Source: Hevea brasiliensis
Taxonomy: Eukaryota; Streptophyta; Magnoliopsida; Malpighiales; Euphorbiaceae
Reading direction: 5' to 3'
Assembly: GCF_030052815.1 (NCBI RefSeq)
Contig: NC_079501.1
Coordinates: 92,714,759-92,778,758, forward strand
DNA length: 64,000 nucleotides
The notes under the pieces: model-generated
What the model was told of the DNA's origin: nothing
Database searches by the model: none
What the model saw: the letters and a program-made list of their open reading frames with translations, nothing else
Translations under genes and position numbers: made by a program
Part shown: positions 1-35,506 of the stretch, in pieces
Layout of the letters: every line of letters starts with the position of its first letter
How positions within the stretch are numbered: the first letter of the stretch is position 1

Positions 1-1919
1 AACCCCGGCGCTTATCTTTACAAAAATTCTACACTTTTCAATAAATTTGTCAAACATGCTTCAATGTTCGATTCATGCGAGAGTCCTTCCAAGAACTCCA
101 AAGTTTATATTTTGGACCCAATGGAGAGTCCTTCTTGAAGTCTACACGCTTATATCACTAAGGGGAAGTTCTTCCTTTAGTTCGGCCTAGCTAAACAAAA
201 TTCTATTGTTGTAAAATATAATATGAAATGGCATGGGGTAAAAATTTTATGGATAATTATACCGATGATGAGACATTCTTTCTTTAACTAAGAGTCCTCA
301 TTAATGAAGTAAGCTCTGTAGGTTTTTAATTAACACAACCCTTTTGAATTAGAGTCCTAATTGAAAGGAATGAAAAATTCATACCCATATCCGTTCTTGT
401 ATATCCATTATACACATCGCACCCTCAGTTATTTGAATGCCAATGATAAGGCACATAATGTGTCAGCCGAGAAACCTTCTTACTCATTGTGAATATCTAG
501 GGATCAAATAATACCTCTCTAGAATTAGAGTCATAATTCGGGGAGGGAGGAATTTAATAAATACATAACAAATATAACCTCAATTCACTTTAGGGCCATC
601 CCATTTACTTATGTTCTTGAGATACTTCGGAATAGTGAAATGTCAAACATTCCTTTAATAAATAACAGGAACCAACATCTTAACTTTAACCCCAAAATTA
701 TCGATCTTAAATTATAAAGAGCACATCGTTACATCTACTTGTTCTTGCTGAGGGAAGATATGAGGCACCCAACACCTTCCCCACACGCATATGAACCCCA
801 AATTTAAAATCTCTATTTTAAAAATGGTTCTATAATTTTTTATAAATAATTTTCTTTAATTTCCCTTAAAATTAAACTAACGAATCCTCAGTGAGAATCG
901 TCTGACGACTGCAAAACTCTTGCAACACAATCAATGAATCCTCCAAAGTTATTTATTTATTATTATAAAAAGATTGGCTGATGGGACATGCAAAATAAAA
1001 GAAAATTAGATGGAGACAACTAAAGTGTTAAAAATTGATAATGTGATTAGGTTTAATAGATTTTTGGCATTCAATTACAAGTTCAGAAAGCCCCTTCCTG
1101 AAGAAAAAAAACAATGGATAAAAGACATGTTGGAAATTTTCAACTGCCAATCAGTGCAAGACATACATAACCATACAAGAATATCATCAATTTTTATACT
1201 CTGAGTTGGCTATAAATCGCGGTGGAGAGCAACTTAAAATCCATGGGTTGGGAATCTGACTTCTAGGAATAAAGATGTTTTAATTTAGAATGATGACAAA
1301 GTATTATTTCTCAAGCCTACATAACATGGAATTATACACAGAGAGAGAAGAGGAGGTTGGGGAGTGTGCATCCTCCACTCCATGTAGTCATGACCGGGGC
1401 TGATTTTCAACAACCAGGCTTGCTGTCATAGAAATTCAAAATGAAGACAATTGAAGCAGCATCACCATCCTTCCTTGTATTGGCCGGCAAAGTCCACAGG
1501 GAATTGACAATTTTCTCTGTAGGATACTGCTAATGACAAATAGTCACAGCACCAACCAGATAAGGGTTGAAAGTGAGAATCCTAAAATTCTGCTATTCCC
1601 CTCCTCTACCAATGTCCAAAGAAATGGACAAGAAGATGCAGACGATAAATCACGTTGCTTGGATGCATTATCAATCATCACCCTCAATAGTAAGAAACAA
1701 AGATCTTCCTTTCCTGCTATTTCCAGCTGCAGAGTAAAAAATGAGGAATCAGCCCACAATTAGCTACCGGATTGACAATTCACAGTATTTGATTTAAATT
1801 ATCCAGAAGAGAGTTTCAACCAAGGATAAATAAGTTCAAGAAAAGCATTCAAGCAAATGACAATATAATTGAAATAATCAAATTGATATATTAGATATGA
1901 GAATTCATACCAGAAAATT
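1..1919. other. Spacer downstream of the helicase gene, no gene recognised
   Basis: No protein of recognisable family is encoded here. The first 600 bases carry a loosely repeated word, agagtcct or a close variant, near 82, 124, 290, 351 and 527. Around 760-785 the minus strand contains a GGGGAAGGTGTTGGG word that I associate with LTRs or leaders of some eudicot gypsy elements, so part of this stretch may be an old retroelement remnant; this is weak. A 64-codon plus-strand frame at 1010-1204 has no recognisable motif. The 3' UTR of the minus-strand helicase should lie just below 1920, and a GT at about 1907 could be the donor of a 3'-UTR intron. Confidence 0.35.
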
Positions 1920-24699
<22,780 letters not shown>

Positions 24700-24884
24700 C
24701 ACTCTTCTCTCCGACTCTGAGAAAAGGGAACAAGGAAGCGGAGGCCGAAGGGGACAGAGAGACCCTGGAGTTGCACAGGAGAAGAAAAAAAAAATAAACG
24801 GGTTAGAAGGAAAATGTAGGATGTAGGATTCTATTTTAAAGGGTAAATTACAACTAATCTCTGAAGTTAGTAAAACCCACATAT

Positions 24885-24924
24885 TAATTTATTATAAACA
24901 TATAAAAAAAATTAAAAGTTATAG

Positions 24925-24957
<33 letters not shown>

Positions 24958-25345
24958 ATGAACATAATAACTAATTTTTAATTATTATTTATAATATTTT
25001 TATATTTATTTATTATTTTATAATTTTAAATAATTTATTAATTTAAAGAAAAAGACTTTACAGTTAATAAATTTTAAATGAATAATATAGTATAAATAAA
25101 TATTAAATCAAATAAGTTAATAGGTAATAAATAATTATTCTAAAAATTAAATTGATATAAATTATAGCTCATAAATATCCTATTGTTTATCAGTTATTAG
25201 CTGTAATTTTGATAAATTTACTAAATTGATTAATACACTTATTCCTATATTTATCAATTATTAATTATATTCAAAAATTAAACCAAATACTCTCCCTTGA
25301 ATTTTGATTAGTTAAAAAAAAATTTCAATATCCGTAATGGGATTA
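24885..25345. repeat. AT-rich dispersed repeat, copy 1 (MITE-like)
   Basis: It contains a (TA)n tract at 24926-24955 followed by gatgaacat.ttaacta-like sequence and the words ttacagttaataaattttaa and aataatatagtataaata. The same order recurs at 55535-55965. It lies between the helicase start and the SPIRAL1-like stop codon. No coding frame. Terminal inverted repeats were not clear. Confidence 0.6.
24926..24955. repeat. (TA)n microsatellite
   Basis: About 15 perfect TA units inside the dispersed repeat. A longer TA tract occupies the same position in the second copy at 55.58 kb. Confidence 0.95.
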
Positions 25346-25354
25346 AGGTATATC

Positions 25355-26908
25355 TCACTTACTACCACCACCAAAGAGGTATCCCAGAGAAGATCCACCA
25401 CCAGGGGCACCATGGACTTTGGCTGAAGGTCGATCCTGAATCCAGTTAGAAAATTGTTAGGCAAAGGCTACTGAATGACAACATAGAGAAATATCTTTGC
25501 ATGCAATGAAAAGCAATTAAGCTTTATTTTGGTGTTTAAAAGCAGCTCTCAAGAAAGGTTCTCGAAGCACCATAAACAATTACTTGGACATAATATTTTG
25601 AATTGTTCAAATCTGCCTTCAATCAAGCTTCATAATGTTCCCATTAACCCTTGCTCAAAAGGAAGGCAGTGGAATGCATATGCCTAACACCATTAGGAAG
25701 TTGAAAGGTTTTAAAATGTGGAACTATCAAAAGCATGACTCAAATAATTGTTCTTATTCAACTCTTATAGTAAACATCACTTTTTGGATGCTAATATCAT
25801 GCCACTGATTATTCTCATGATAAGCCTTCACCAAAAAAACACACGACTGCCACACAAAAGATGGAGTTGAGATAACTAAAGAATCAATGAAGATCATGTA
25901 GGACGTATTCTAATTTAACGGCATAAATCAATTGATGATAAACTATGTTCAACTTCAACACGAACCCACACACCCACACCTCGTCTTCTCTCCCTTTTCC
26001 CATCTAAATGCTTTTTTGAAATCTCCTTCCCTTTTCAGAGTGAGGGCTCAGTTTAAGTATCCAGTTACAACATATGAATACTGCCACCAGAATCGTTTTA
26101 GAAAGACTAAGAAAGATTAATGGTTATTGGCCTAAATATAATAAACCTCAACTCAGAAATCCATCATAAAACACTTGAGAGGGATTTTGACTTCAAAAAA
26201 AAGAAAATAGTTTTGGAAGTTGCAATGAAAAAGAGTTAGTAAAAACACCTAAGAAAATGTCTACACTTCACTAAGTGGAAGTTTTACACAAGAAATTTTA
26301 TTGCTAAAAATTCAGAAGTGCATACCACACAAATCCCAGAAATTTGGAACAATAAAGGCCCTCCTGGACCACAAATATTGTGTAACAAATTGAAAGGATA
26401 CTGCTTCTGTACGTATTTATGCATGGTAGTCCTTAGCCAGGTAGTCCCACTTCATTCCAAGAAAACAAACGAAACTTCACAAATCCAATCAAATCAAGTA
26501 TGCTGCTTCATCTTAAATAAGATTCATGAGACATCATGAAGGTGAAAAAAATTTAAAACACCTAAAACACTGCATAGACAACAAATGCAAATGGTAAACC
26601 ATTTGCACTTTACAAAACAAGCATAGTATAATCACTACGAATCATACCGTGATGAAGTTTCCAGCATTTTGGCCATCTGCCCGCATATAGTTGTTTGCAG
26701 AAGAACTATTAATACCAGCAGGAATCTGCTTGTTGGCATCTATTGGTTGAGGGGCAACGGCAGGTTTGGAGGGAGGCACATTATTCACTGCCTGGACATC
26801 ATCTGGAGCAGGTTGAGCACCATTTGTGGAAGGCTTTGGAGCTTCTCCACTCCCAAACAGATAGCCCAATGAACTTTGGGCCCCCCCACTGCTAACTCCA
26901 CGACCCAT
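25355..26908 (-). CDS. SP1L: SPIRAL1-like microtubule-associated protein (two coding exons)
   Basis: Coding exons are 26648-26908 (87 codons from ATG) and 25355-25435 (26 codons plus TGA), joined in phase 0 after NFIT. The 113-residue product has the two hallmark repeats of SPIRAL1 proteins: GGAQSSLGYLFG at 8-19 and GGGSSLGYLFGGG at 99-111, with a Pro/Ala-rich middle and the conserved NNYMRADGQNAGNFIT block at the exon junction. SPIRAL1 family members bind cortical microtubules and control directional cell expansion. An acceptor ttttctag at 26921 shows a 5'-UTR intron just upstream of the ATG. The closest member cannot be told; SP1L1/SP1L2 types look nearest. Confidence 0.93.
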
Positions 26909-26920
26909 GCTTTGGACTTT

Positions 26921-27600
26921 CTAGAAAAGAAAATCTAAAACCTGTCTTCCACAAACAAGATGAACACAAATGAACAGAACAAAGAATAAATCAAGAAAAA
27001 AATGAACAGCAGTTTAAGTAAGATATTATCCTTGGAAAAAAAATTATACCATTCATCGCAAGTATCACACAAAAAAGAGAACAACTAAAGGTCATAAAAC
27101 TTCATAACAATCTAAATCACTAACATTCAATACCAAAGACACCACAAAAACTTCTTTGCTTGGGATAGTCATGTTCAAATAGACAATTTTGGAAAGTTGC
27201 ATATGCAACTTGATCCTAGACTAGAGTGCACCTGCTACTTCACAATTCTAACATAGTAGGCATGTGAGAATGACAACTGATCCAATCTCACCTCCAAGTA
27301 AAATTCATAAAATGCACTTCAAAACTTAACTTTAGGCTTAATCTAAACTGCATTCAACAAGAGGAGACAAAACAGGATGCTAAACAAACAAGCAAAAGCA
27401 TAGGCTGAATTCTTCATCATCTACAAGAAGCTCATCTGATTGGAAAGCGTGGAAAGATGAAGTTAAGAGAAAAATTAAGAATCTTTAGTTGGAGAAGAAG
27501 GAAAGATTGAAACAAAAAGAAACTAGGTTTTGTATTGGAAATCGCCTCACAGATAGAAAGAGAGATAAACTGAGAGAGAGTTTGAACTCTTTACAGGTAC
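26921..27600 (-). other. 5'-UTR intron and probable 5'-UTR/promoter-proximal region of the SPIRAL1-like gene
   Basis: The acceptor at 26921-26922 precedes the start codon by 12 bases. The 27480-27600 stretch, read on the minus strand, is rich in CT and TC runs (ctctctctcagtttatctc), typical of plant 5' leaders. The upstream donor was not fixed. A short (TA)n tract at about 27661-27680 marks the boundary with transposon-like DNA. Confidence 0.45.
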
Positions 27601-27679
27601 AAAGGAGTTTTCCTGATGGTATCTTCTTTATTAGTAATTTTCGGAATTGGTTATTGGGTTTATATATATATATATATAT

Positions 27680-28880
27680 GATTCCTATAATGGAACTTAT
27701 ATCCTCTCCAGTATACCCAAGCCAACTACTCTCTACCACACTCTACAGTCCCATCTGGGACACTATTCCATAAGTCATAATTATCAATAATAACCTTCTA
27801 TTCCTTCTAAAAAGATAGGATTATACCCTAACTCACTGCAATAAAGGTACTACATTTACCACCTTGCCAAAATCATGTCAAATTAATGACTCTCTTATCA
27901 TATCGCTCTGTAAATCATCAATTCATAGTTCTGACCTTTTTTAAGTAGTAGGGTTGTACTTTACACCTTACTGATATACACAAGGTATACTATTCTCACT
28001 AAGCTCTAAGCAAAACGTTTGTCGTACTGCAAAAACCATCCAAAATTCTATACCAAAGACCAGATGGGTTTCACTCTATAGATGTCACATTTACTTTGCA
28101 ACTAATCCGCAACCTCTGGTCTGATGGCAACTCTTAATGTAACTCGAGCTCATGCTAGGGTAACTGAGTTACTGACTCTAGTTACCACCCAACTGTGACC
28201 TTTTGATATTCTAGCTCTAGATCCCTAACCAGGAGTTCCCAACTCCTCTGCAGATATAGAACTCTGTTCTGGCATAATTGTACCAAAACAGAGGCCATCC
28301 GCAAACACCCTCATTATGGAGCACCACGTGGATGCACGCAGCTCTACATAATAATCTCATGTCGATATTGTAATCTGCAGCTTACAGAGCAGACATCGAA
28401 AATATTATATAGTTACTATGATACGTCCTGACAGACTAGGTCTCCTAATCTCTTATCTCTCTTGAATCTACTATTGTCATAAACTTACTTTGACTGGGTC
28501 ATCCACTGATGACTGTTAACAGTGGTATCCTCACCCTTATCTAGTGCAATTATACTATCAAAACTCACCTTTATGTACTCATACCTAGCACCAGATAGGC
28601 ACAACACTTAGACCCATACTGATAGAAATATAGTGTTTCTTGGAAAACGTATTTCCATGGCAGACCTCAACATGTTTGCTAACTCTATTTCACACTTCTA
28701 TGTACTTCACAAAACTGAGGTGCTAAATTGAAACACTCTTATATTAACCGAGGAATAACGCAGAATCTAAAAATGAAGAATTACAGAAAAAAGACGAAAC
28801 AGAATCCTATACTCCGCATGTAACATCCTAACAAGACTCCTTTTATACTCCCAAGTATATTATTTCCCATGAATCTAGAG
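27680..28880 (-). mobile_element. Internal non-coding fragment of a gypsy-type element (3'-truncated)
   Basis: Read on the minus strand, this continues from the primer binding site at 30937-30948 once the solo LTR at 28881-30926 is removed. About 1.1-1.2 kb of moderately GC-containing sequence, unlike the AT-rich spacers, has no convincing gag or pol frame. No matching left LTR was found before the SPIRAL1-like gene, so the 3' part of the element is missing. The left boundary, near 27.68-27.78 kb, is approximate. Confidence 0.5.
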
Positions 28881-30926
28881 TGTCACGACCCAACCTATGG
28901 GCCGGACCGGCACTAGGACCTGGGCCAGCCTAAAGCCCCCGAGGCCCGTAGTAAGCCTTAACTATTCATTAACCCAACTCTAAGGCCCATTTGGGCCCAA
29001 TATCAAGAAAACAAACGGACAGAGTCCGGCCATAAAATGGACTTTCCAACGGGGAGTTTTCGACTCACCCGACCTGTAAACACAATAAATACGCAATTGG
29101 GGAGCTCAGCTCACCCTCCACATACTCATCAACATAAAATAAATGGGAGCTCAGCTCCCTCATCCAATCCATCAACATGCATAACATATTCAAGTTTACA
29201 GGTCCAACATGATAAAAATATTACAGACCAAATTCAAATAAATACTGCTAACACATGCGGAAATTCTAGGAGTAATTAAAATTACACAATATTGATAAAC
29301 AACCTGCGAGGTAGAAAAGCAGGTTAACCCAGAACAAAATATCCTCCTGTGGCCTGTAAAAATTTTTGAACAGGAGTGAGCGTTCGACTCAGAGAGTAAA
29401 ATATCAATTTTAACCATAATCTCTATAACTATCTAAATCTAATGCACACTGTAGAGTGAAATGCAACATCCACATCATTTTCACATCATAACATCAAAAA
29501 GGTAATTTGGAGCACTCACGCACCCTGTAACATCAATCATAATATATGGGAGCTGATCCCTATCTGACTCTCTTAAATCCAACTTTGGTGCCGTGAAGAA
29601 CTCATTTCGGACTTCCACTTAAATACCAAATCGGGGTCCCTGAAGAACTCAAGCCGTGTCTACCCAAGGACCGGGTCCCAATGAAGAACTCAAGCGTGTC
29701 TACCCGTCCTATCCATAGTCCACACCACATCACACGCACGCCAACGCCGCGCATTGCGCTCCAATTTACCACAACAACACTCATGGCACATTAACGCTTA
29801 TCAATGCAACATAATTCGTGCCTAGTGTTTAACTACATTCATATATGCATATAATTGATGCATGGTCATGCTGAACATATATTAATATAGAATTTACAAT
29901 TAAAATTAATATTTTACTCACGGACTTGACGACAAATTACGTGGCGGTGGCGGAGGAAGAAAGGCATCGCTCACCTTTGCCGATTCCGACTTCGAACGCT
30001 GGGGCGTCGACAATGGGGGCTAGCCAAAACCTCGGTCCAATTCGAGACTTTTCCAGTAGCGGTGCATGCGGCGAAATTTGCGAACGGTCAACTGTCGAAT
30101 TTCCACGAATCGAGGATACCGAAAAACGGTGTCGGAAAAATTCGAAATTTATGTCGTTGCGAAGCTCTCGACGAATGGAGCGTGCTGGTGGCCTCGGTTT
30201 TCTCGTGGGATTCACGATTTTCGAGAAATCTAGCCCAAAAGTCGAAATGGGCTAAAATCTTCCCGAGCTAAAATCGAACAATCCGCTCGATGGATTTCGG
30301 CGTTCTTGGTGTCTATGGAAAGCTCTCGCCGAGTAGATGGTTTTGGACACAAGACCCGATCCAATCGGTGACCGGATCGGTCGAATTTGGCCGAGGAAGC
30401 TGAAGGGGCGCGGCGTGCGCAGGGGACTTTCGCGCGGCGTTTTCCGGCCGTTACAGGCGTGTACTGGGGCGGGGAGGCGCCGGCGAGGGGAGGACGCAGG
30501 GGAGGCGGCTGGCCGGCGGCAGGGGAAGGGAGGAGAGAGAAAAGAAAGAGAGAAGGGGAGAGGGCGTCGCGCGCGGGAGGAAGAGGAAGAAAAAGAGAAG
30601 AGACCGGTCCGATTCGACCGGTCCGGTTCGATTCGGCCGGTTCGATTCGAAATACAAAATTTTGAATTTTTACGCCTGACCGAAAAACGAGGTCCAAAAA
30701 TTCCGAAAAAAATTCCGTAAAACTCAGAAAAATACGTAGACTCCAAATATATTTTTAGTTTTGTCACGTGGTCTTTAAATTAATTTTTAAAAATCATCAA
30801 AGTTTATATTTTCGGAAAATCGAACCCGATTTTTAAAATCCAAAAAATCTCAAAAAAATTCCTAAAATTTAAATAAAATTAAAATACCAAAAATACTCAT
30901 AAATAATAAAATTTTGGGGTGTTACA
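28881..30926 (-). mobile_element. Solo LTR (gypsy-type family), copy 1
   Basis: This 2046-bp LTR reads TGTAACACCCC... to ...GGTCGTGACA on the minus strand. Both sides carry the 5-bp duplication tagag (28876-28880 and 30927-30931), so it is a complete solo LTR of its own insertion. It contains a GC-rich, Arg/Pro/Ser-coding-looking stretch at 29.93-30.65 kb that gives long spurious open frames on both strands. Homologous LTRs lie at 30953-32789 and, inverted, at 60975-63619. Compared with 60975-63619 it lacks a central block of several hundred bases. Confidence 0.9.
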
Positions 30927-30936
30927 TAGAGCCTAA

Positions 30937-30948
30937 GCTCTGATACCA
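30937..30948 (-). other. Retrotransposon primer binding site
   Basis: The minus strand reads TGGTATCAGAGC, the standard complement of the initiator Met tRNA 3' end. It lies 4 nt inside the LTR at 30953-32789, which makes that LTR the 5' LTR of a minus-strand element. Confidence 0.85.
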
Positions 30949-30952
30949 CATT

Positions 30953-32705
30953 TGTCACGACTCAACCTATGGGCCGGACCGGCACTAGGACCTGGGCCAG
31001 CCTAAAGCCCTCGAGGCTCATAGTAAGCCTAACTATTCCTCAACCCAACTCTAAGACCCATTTGGGCCCAATTTCAAGAATTCAACTGGACAGAGTCCGG
31101 CCATAAAATGGACCATTTAATGGGGAGTTTTTGACTCGCCCAACCTATAAACATAATATATAATAAATTGGGGAGCTCAGCTCACCCTCCACATAATCAA
31201 AAAGTCATAACTCACATGCGAGCTCAGCTCCCTCATCCAATCCCATCATGCATACAGTTAATAATTTTACAGGTCCAACATAACTTTTATAATATAGGCC
31301 AAAAATAAAAATAAGTACTTCTAACACATGCGGAGTCTAAAATTTAACTCAATTATACAAAATACATTAAATACTATTAATGGACCTGCGAAGAAAAAGA
31401 GCAGGTTAGCCACAACAAATAATCCCCTTGTAGCCTGGAAAAATAAATGAACAGGAGTGAGCGTTCGACTCAGAGAGTAAAATATCAAATTTAACCATAA
31501 TCTCTATAACTATCTAAAACTAATGCACCATGTGGAGTGAAATGCAACATCGTCAATATTTTCATATCATAACAGCAAAAAGGCAATTTGGAGCACTCAC
31601 GCACCCAACACTGTCAAGCAATACATATATGGGAGCTGATCCCTTATACAGCCCTCTTAATCCAACTTCTGCCAGCGAGTGTCTCTCAAGCTGAACTTTT
31701 GCTTAATAAACTAAATGCAGGGTTCTAGCGAGTGTCTCTCAAGCCGTGTCTACCCCGAAGGACCGGGTCCCAGCGAGTGTCTCTCAAGCCGTGTCTACCC
31801 GTAATGTCCATATCCAATACCATACCACACGTACGCCACGCACACACACTGCTCCAAATTACCACAAACAACATCCATGGCACTTCAACAATTATGAATA
31901 CTATATAAAACGTGCCTAGTGTTTAACTACATAGATACATATTTATAAGTGATGCATAGGCATACTTGAACATATAATAATATCGAAATTACAATTAAAA
32001 TTAATATTTTACTTACAAACTTGAACCGAGGTCACTGCGGTGGCTAGGCAAAGGAGAAAGGTTGTCCCGGCTCACCTGACAATTTCACTCTAATTATTTA
32101 ATATATTTGACTCAATACAAGTTTAGAAAAGATTAAAGACACCCTAAGTTGTGCTGAAAATCCTGCAGAGTCTCCCTTATACCTATGACCTACCCAACCT
32201 GCAAAATGGTTCAAATAACACTTCTAAACTCAACCCATATCTCATCATCATTATATGGCCCCTCCTGGGCCCTTCAAACCAAACAATAATCACAATATCA
32301 GACAACTCAATTATAAGACTTTAAAACTAATATTTTTCAAAAATTATCCAAACTAACTTTAAAAATTCTATAAATCTGTCCCGCAGTCCTTAACAATATT
32401 ATAAGGCTATTACAATAGGAATTGTAATTTTCTTATCATTCACGAATATTTTATAAATTTTATTCTAACCCAGTACAAGGCAAAAATTGAGTAATGTAGA
32501 GTTCAAGCTTACCTATGCCAAATCTGACAACTGGAACGCGTCTAAAATGTCTAAAAACGGTGGGGTAGCCTATAATCTTGACCCGGTTCTAAAATGGTTC
32601 TAGCAGTTTATCTGCTCGGCCCGAAATTACAGATCCAGGTGACGATCGAATTTCCACGAAATGAAAGTACATACGCGAAATCCATAATATCAGGACTAGA
32701 ATATA

Positions 32706-32779
<74 letters not shown>

Positions 32780-32789
32780 GGATGCTACA
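30953..32789 (-). repeat. 5' LTR of a truncated gypsy-type element, copy 2
   Basis: 1837 bp, TGTAGCATCCC... to ...GAGTCGTGACA on the minus strand, matching the flanking solo LTR over the low-coordinate 1.0 kb. It keeps a central block (32.08-32.7 kb) shared with 60975-63619 but lacks the GC-rich distal block. In its place stands a (TA)n tract at 32710-32776, directly before the LTR start. It is joined to a primer binding site and, beyond the inserted solo LTR, to internal sequence. Confidence 0.8.
32710..32776. repeat. (TA)n microsatellite inside the LTR
   Basis: About 33 perfect TA units a few bases inside the LTR boundary TGTAGCATCCC. Absent from the two other LTR copies. Confidence 0.95.
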
Positions 32790-33226
32790 TTTTTTTAACC
32801 TATTTAGATAATTTCATATACTTTGTAGATATATTTTTTTATTTCAAATAACAGTATTAAAAAAATAAAATTTAAGACTTTAAAAAAATTATAATCATTT
32901 ACTAATGAAAGAATAGACAAATAACTTGATATAAAATTATAAAATTATGTGATTATTAGTTTTATATATTAATGCTATTTAATTTTAATATTTATAATTA
33001 TTAATACAAATATTTTCTATTGTAACTTTATTCTAAATTGGTATGTAATTTTAAATTGAATAAATTGTTATAATATATTCAAAATTGTTACAGTTAGGGT
33101 TTTTTATTCTAATGTTGGGCTTGTTTCTAAATGGGCTCAGTTAAGATTAAATTTTTTATAATGGGCCACAAGCCTTTTTATTCAATGAAATGTCTATCTT
33201 TAGATTAATAAAAGACTGCTGATTAC

Positions 33227-33257
<31 letters not shown>

Positions 33258-34842
33258 AATCCTAGTAAAATATATATATATATATATATTACTAGGATTT
33301 TTTTTTTCCATTTTTATTAATTTATTTTTTTCCCTATGAACACTGCTTTTAAAAACTGTTAAAAAATTTTATTGGCATTGTTAATTTATTTTAGTAATAT
33401 TTCTTAACTATATATATATATATATATTATAAACACTATTACTTTAGAACAATAAATGATTTTGGTTGACATATTATTCTTTCTTCATAGATACTACTAA
33501 TATTATTATCATCAAAATATGTTTCAGAACTACAAAAATATGAATTATTAACATTATTTTAAAATATTACAAAATAATATGTATGGACCTTTTTATAATA
33601 TTTATTTAGAATTAGTAGTGTATTAAATACTTAAAAGAAAATTTTCAAATATTATAATATAATATAAATAAACATTATTATATCAAAAAAGTAATTTTTA
33701 CAAATTTTTATTCTTTATATTTTTAAATAAAAAATTCACAACACAAGATATTAAAAATTTGTTATTAAAAATTAATATTATAGTAATATTATATTTTATA
33801 TAAAAAAAAGTAGAAAATTATAAGTTATATAAATTTTTATTTGTCATTGAAAATCAATAATTATTTTTAAAACAAAATATATAAATTTTTATGAAATTTA
33901 AAATTGAATTATATATTTAAAATATAAATCCCATATCATATAAATTTTAAATGATTTGAAAAATTATATGGCTTAAATCAATATTTATTAAGCAACATAT
34001 AACCATAAGTGATAAAAATTATATAATTCTAATTTTAATAAAATTCTCAATCTAAACCTACACCATGACTAATAATTAAAAAAAATGAATATTCTATAAA
34101 GGAAAATAAAATTTTATCCAATAAAAAAGAAAAAGAAAGATCATAGTAATAAAATAAGTTATGGTATTTAAATTAAAATTATATATATTAAAAAATTATC
34201 TATAATAAAAACTCAATAATTTTTTTCTAATTTTTGAAAATTTATTTAATAGGTATATTAGTAGTAGTTTATAATTTAAATAGGAAAATATTTAATTATT
34301 AACAAAAATTATTTAGAGAATAATAAGAAAGACAATAACTCGCCAAATTTAATCTACATAAAATAATACTCATGAGAAAATATTAATATTATAATAAATA
34401 TTTAAAAGATAAATATTTTTATGCATATCATAATTAAATACTATCATTATTAGTTAAAAAATAAAAATAAAATATAGATAATGCAAAAACATATAAATAT
34501 AAGTAAATTTATACATTTATAAAAGACCTATAATTATGAAATTATATATATTTTTTGTAAATAAAATTTTCACTATTTAATTCTATTTTATTTGCGTGTC
34601 ATTTGAATTTATATATAGAAAATAATTAATATTGTCATTAAATTTTAATATATTCAAATAAAAAACTTCTTATTTACACATATAAAATTAAAATTAATTT
34701 TAATTTTTCTCTCACTATCCTTACTCTATTCCTCCATATCTTTTGGTCCCACGACCTGTCCCTCATTTCCTCTTAATTAGTATTTTTCACAAGCCATCCT
34801 CCTTCTCAAACTTGCACGTTCTACATGTATTTCCCACTATTA
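32790..34842. other. AT-rich spacer with TA tracts and a hairpin
   Basis: No gene was seen. TA tracts lie at 33227-33250, 33271-33288 and 33411-33427. An inverted pair AAAAATCCTAGTAA (33255-33268) and TTACTAGGATTTTT (33289-33302) flanks the middle tract and could form a 14-bp stem. The remainder is low-complexity A+T sequence. Confidence 0.6.
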
Positions 34843-35378
34843 AGGGTGAGCATTCGGTTCAAACCGAACCGAATCGAATTAAATTTTAGAAATCGAACCG
34901 TAAATTTTAAAAATCGAACTGAATCGAAATAGGTGAAAAATTGAATTGAACCGAACCACTCTATTTCGGTTCGATTCGGGTTAAACTGATCGATTTGATT
35001 TTTTATTTATTTTTTAATTTAAACTTGATTTTCAAGTTATTTAGTCTAATTTTAACTTTAGTTTGAACCTAATAACCATTAATCAATGAAATTAAACAAT
35101 TAATATATATAAAATTAAATATAATTCATAAATTTTTCATAAAAATAAATCAATTCAAAAATCGATTCGGTTCGATTTAGTTTGATTTCACTATATAAAT
35201 TACTATTCGATTCGATGTAATCGTTTTTTCTCTTCAAAACCGAACCGAACTGAAATAACTGAAATTTTTATAATGTAAAACTAAATCGAACCGATTTAAT
35301 TTTAAAACCAAACAGATTAAACTAAATTGACTCAATTCAATTCAATTTTTCAGTTTGAACTGAATTCTGCTAAGCCCT
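34843..35378. mobile_element. MITE-like repeat rich in ACCGAA/TTCGGT words
   Basis: It begins AGGGTGAGCATTCGGTTCAA and ends with the imperfect inverted counterpart TTGAAC...GCTAAGCCCT. Internally it is built from repeated aaaccgaaccgaa and ttcggttcgattc words on both strands. About 536 bp, no coding frame. This word pattern is widespread as short non-autonomous elements in plant genomes. No exact target duplication could be read. Confidence 0.6.
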
Positions 35379-35506
35379 ACTCCCTACTATAGTCATAGTC
35401 AATCCCTTCTTGCTACAGTCACAACTACTCCCTCGCTAAGAGAGATTGTTTGGAGTAATAATGGTGCACATGAAGATGGAGAATCATGAGTATGGAGGTT
35501 TTGAGT

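Noticed and set aside
1533..1763. Small gene downstream of the helicase
   Set aside because: Short frames of 76 and 71 codons overlap on opposite strands and no family was recognised. The region is more likely 3' UTR or spacer.
29926..30767. Overlapping open frames of 92-171 codons on both strands
   Set aside because: They lie in the GC-rich block of a solo LTR, overlap in several frames, are Arg/Pro/Ser-rich by composition, and recur in the LTR at 61.1-61.7 kb. No domain or splice context supports a gene.
27680..30952. Reading the 27.7-32.8 kb region as one complete LTR element with two LTRs
   Set aside because: The tagag duplication on both sides of 28881-30926 shows that this LTR is an independent solo insertion.
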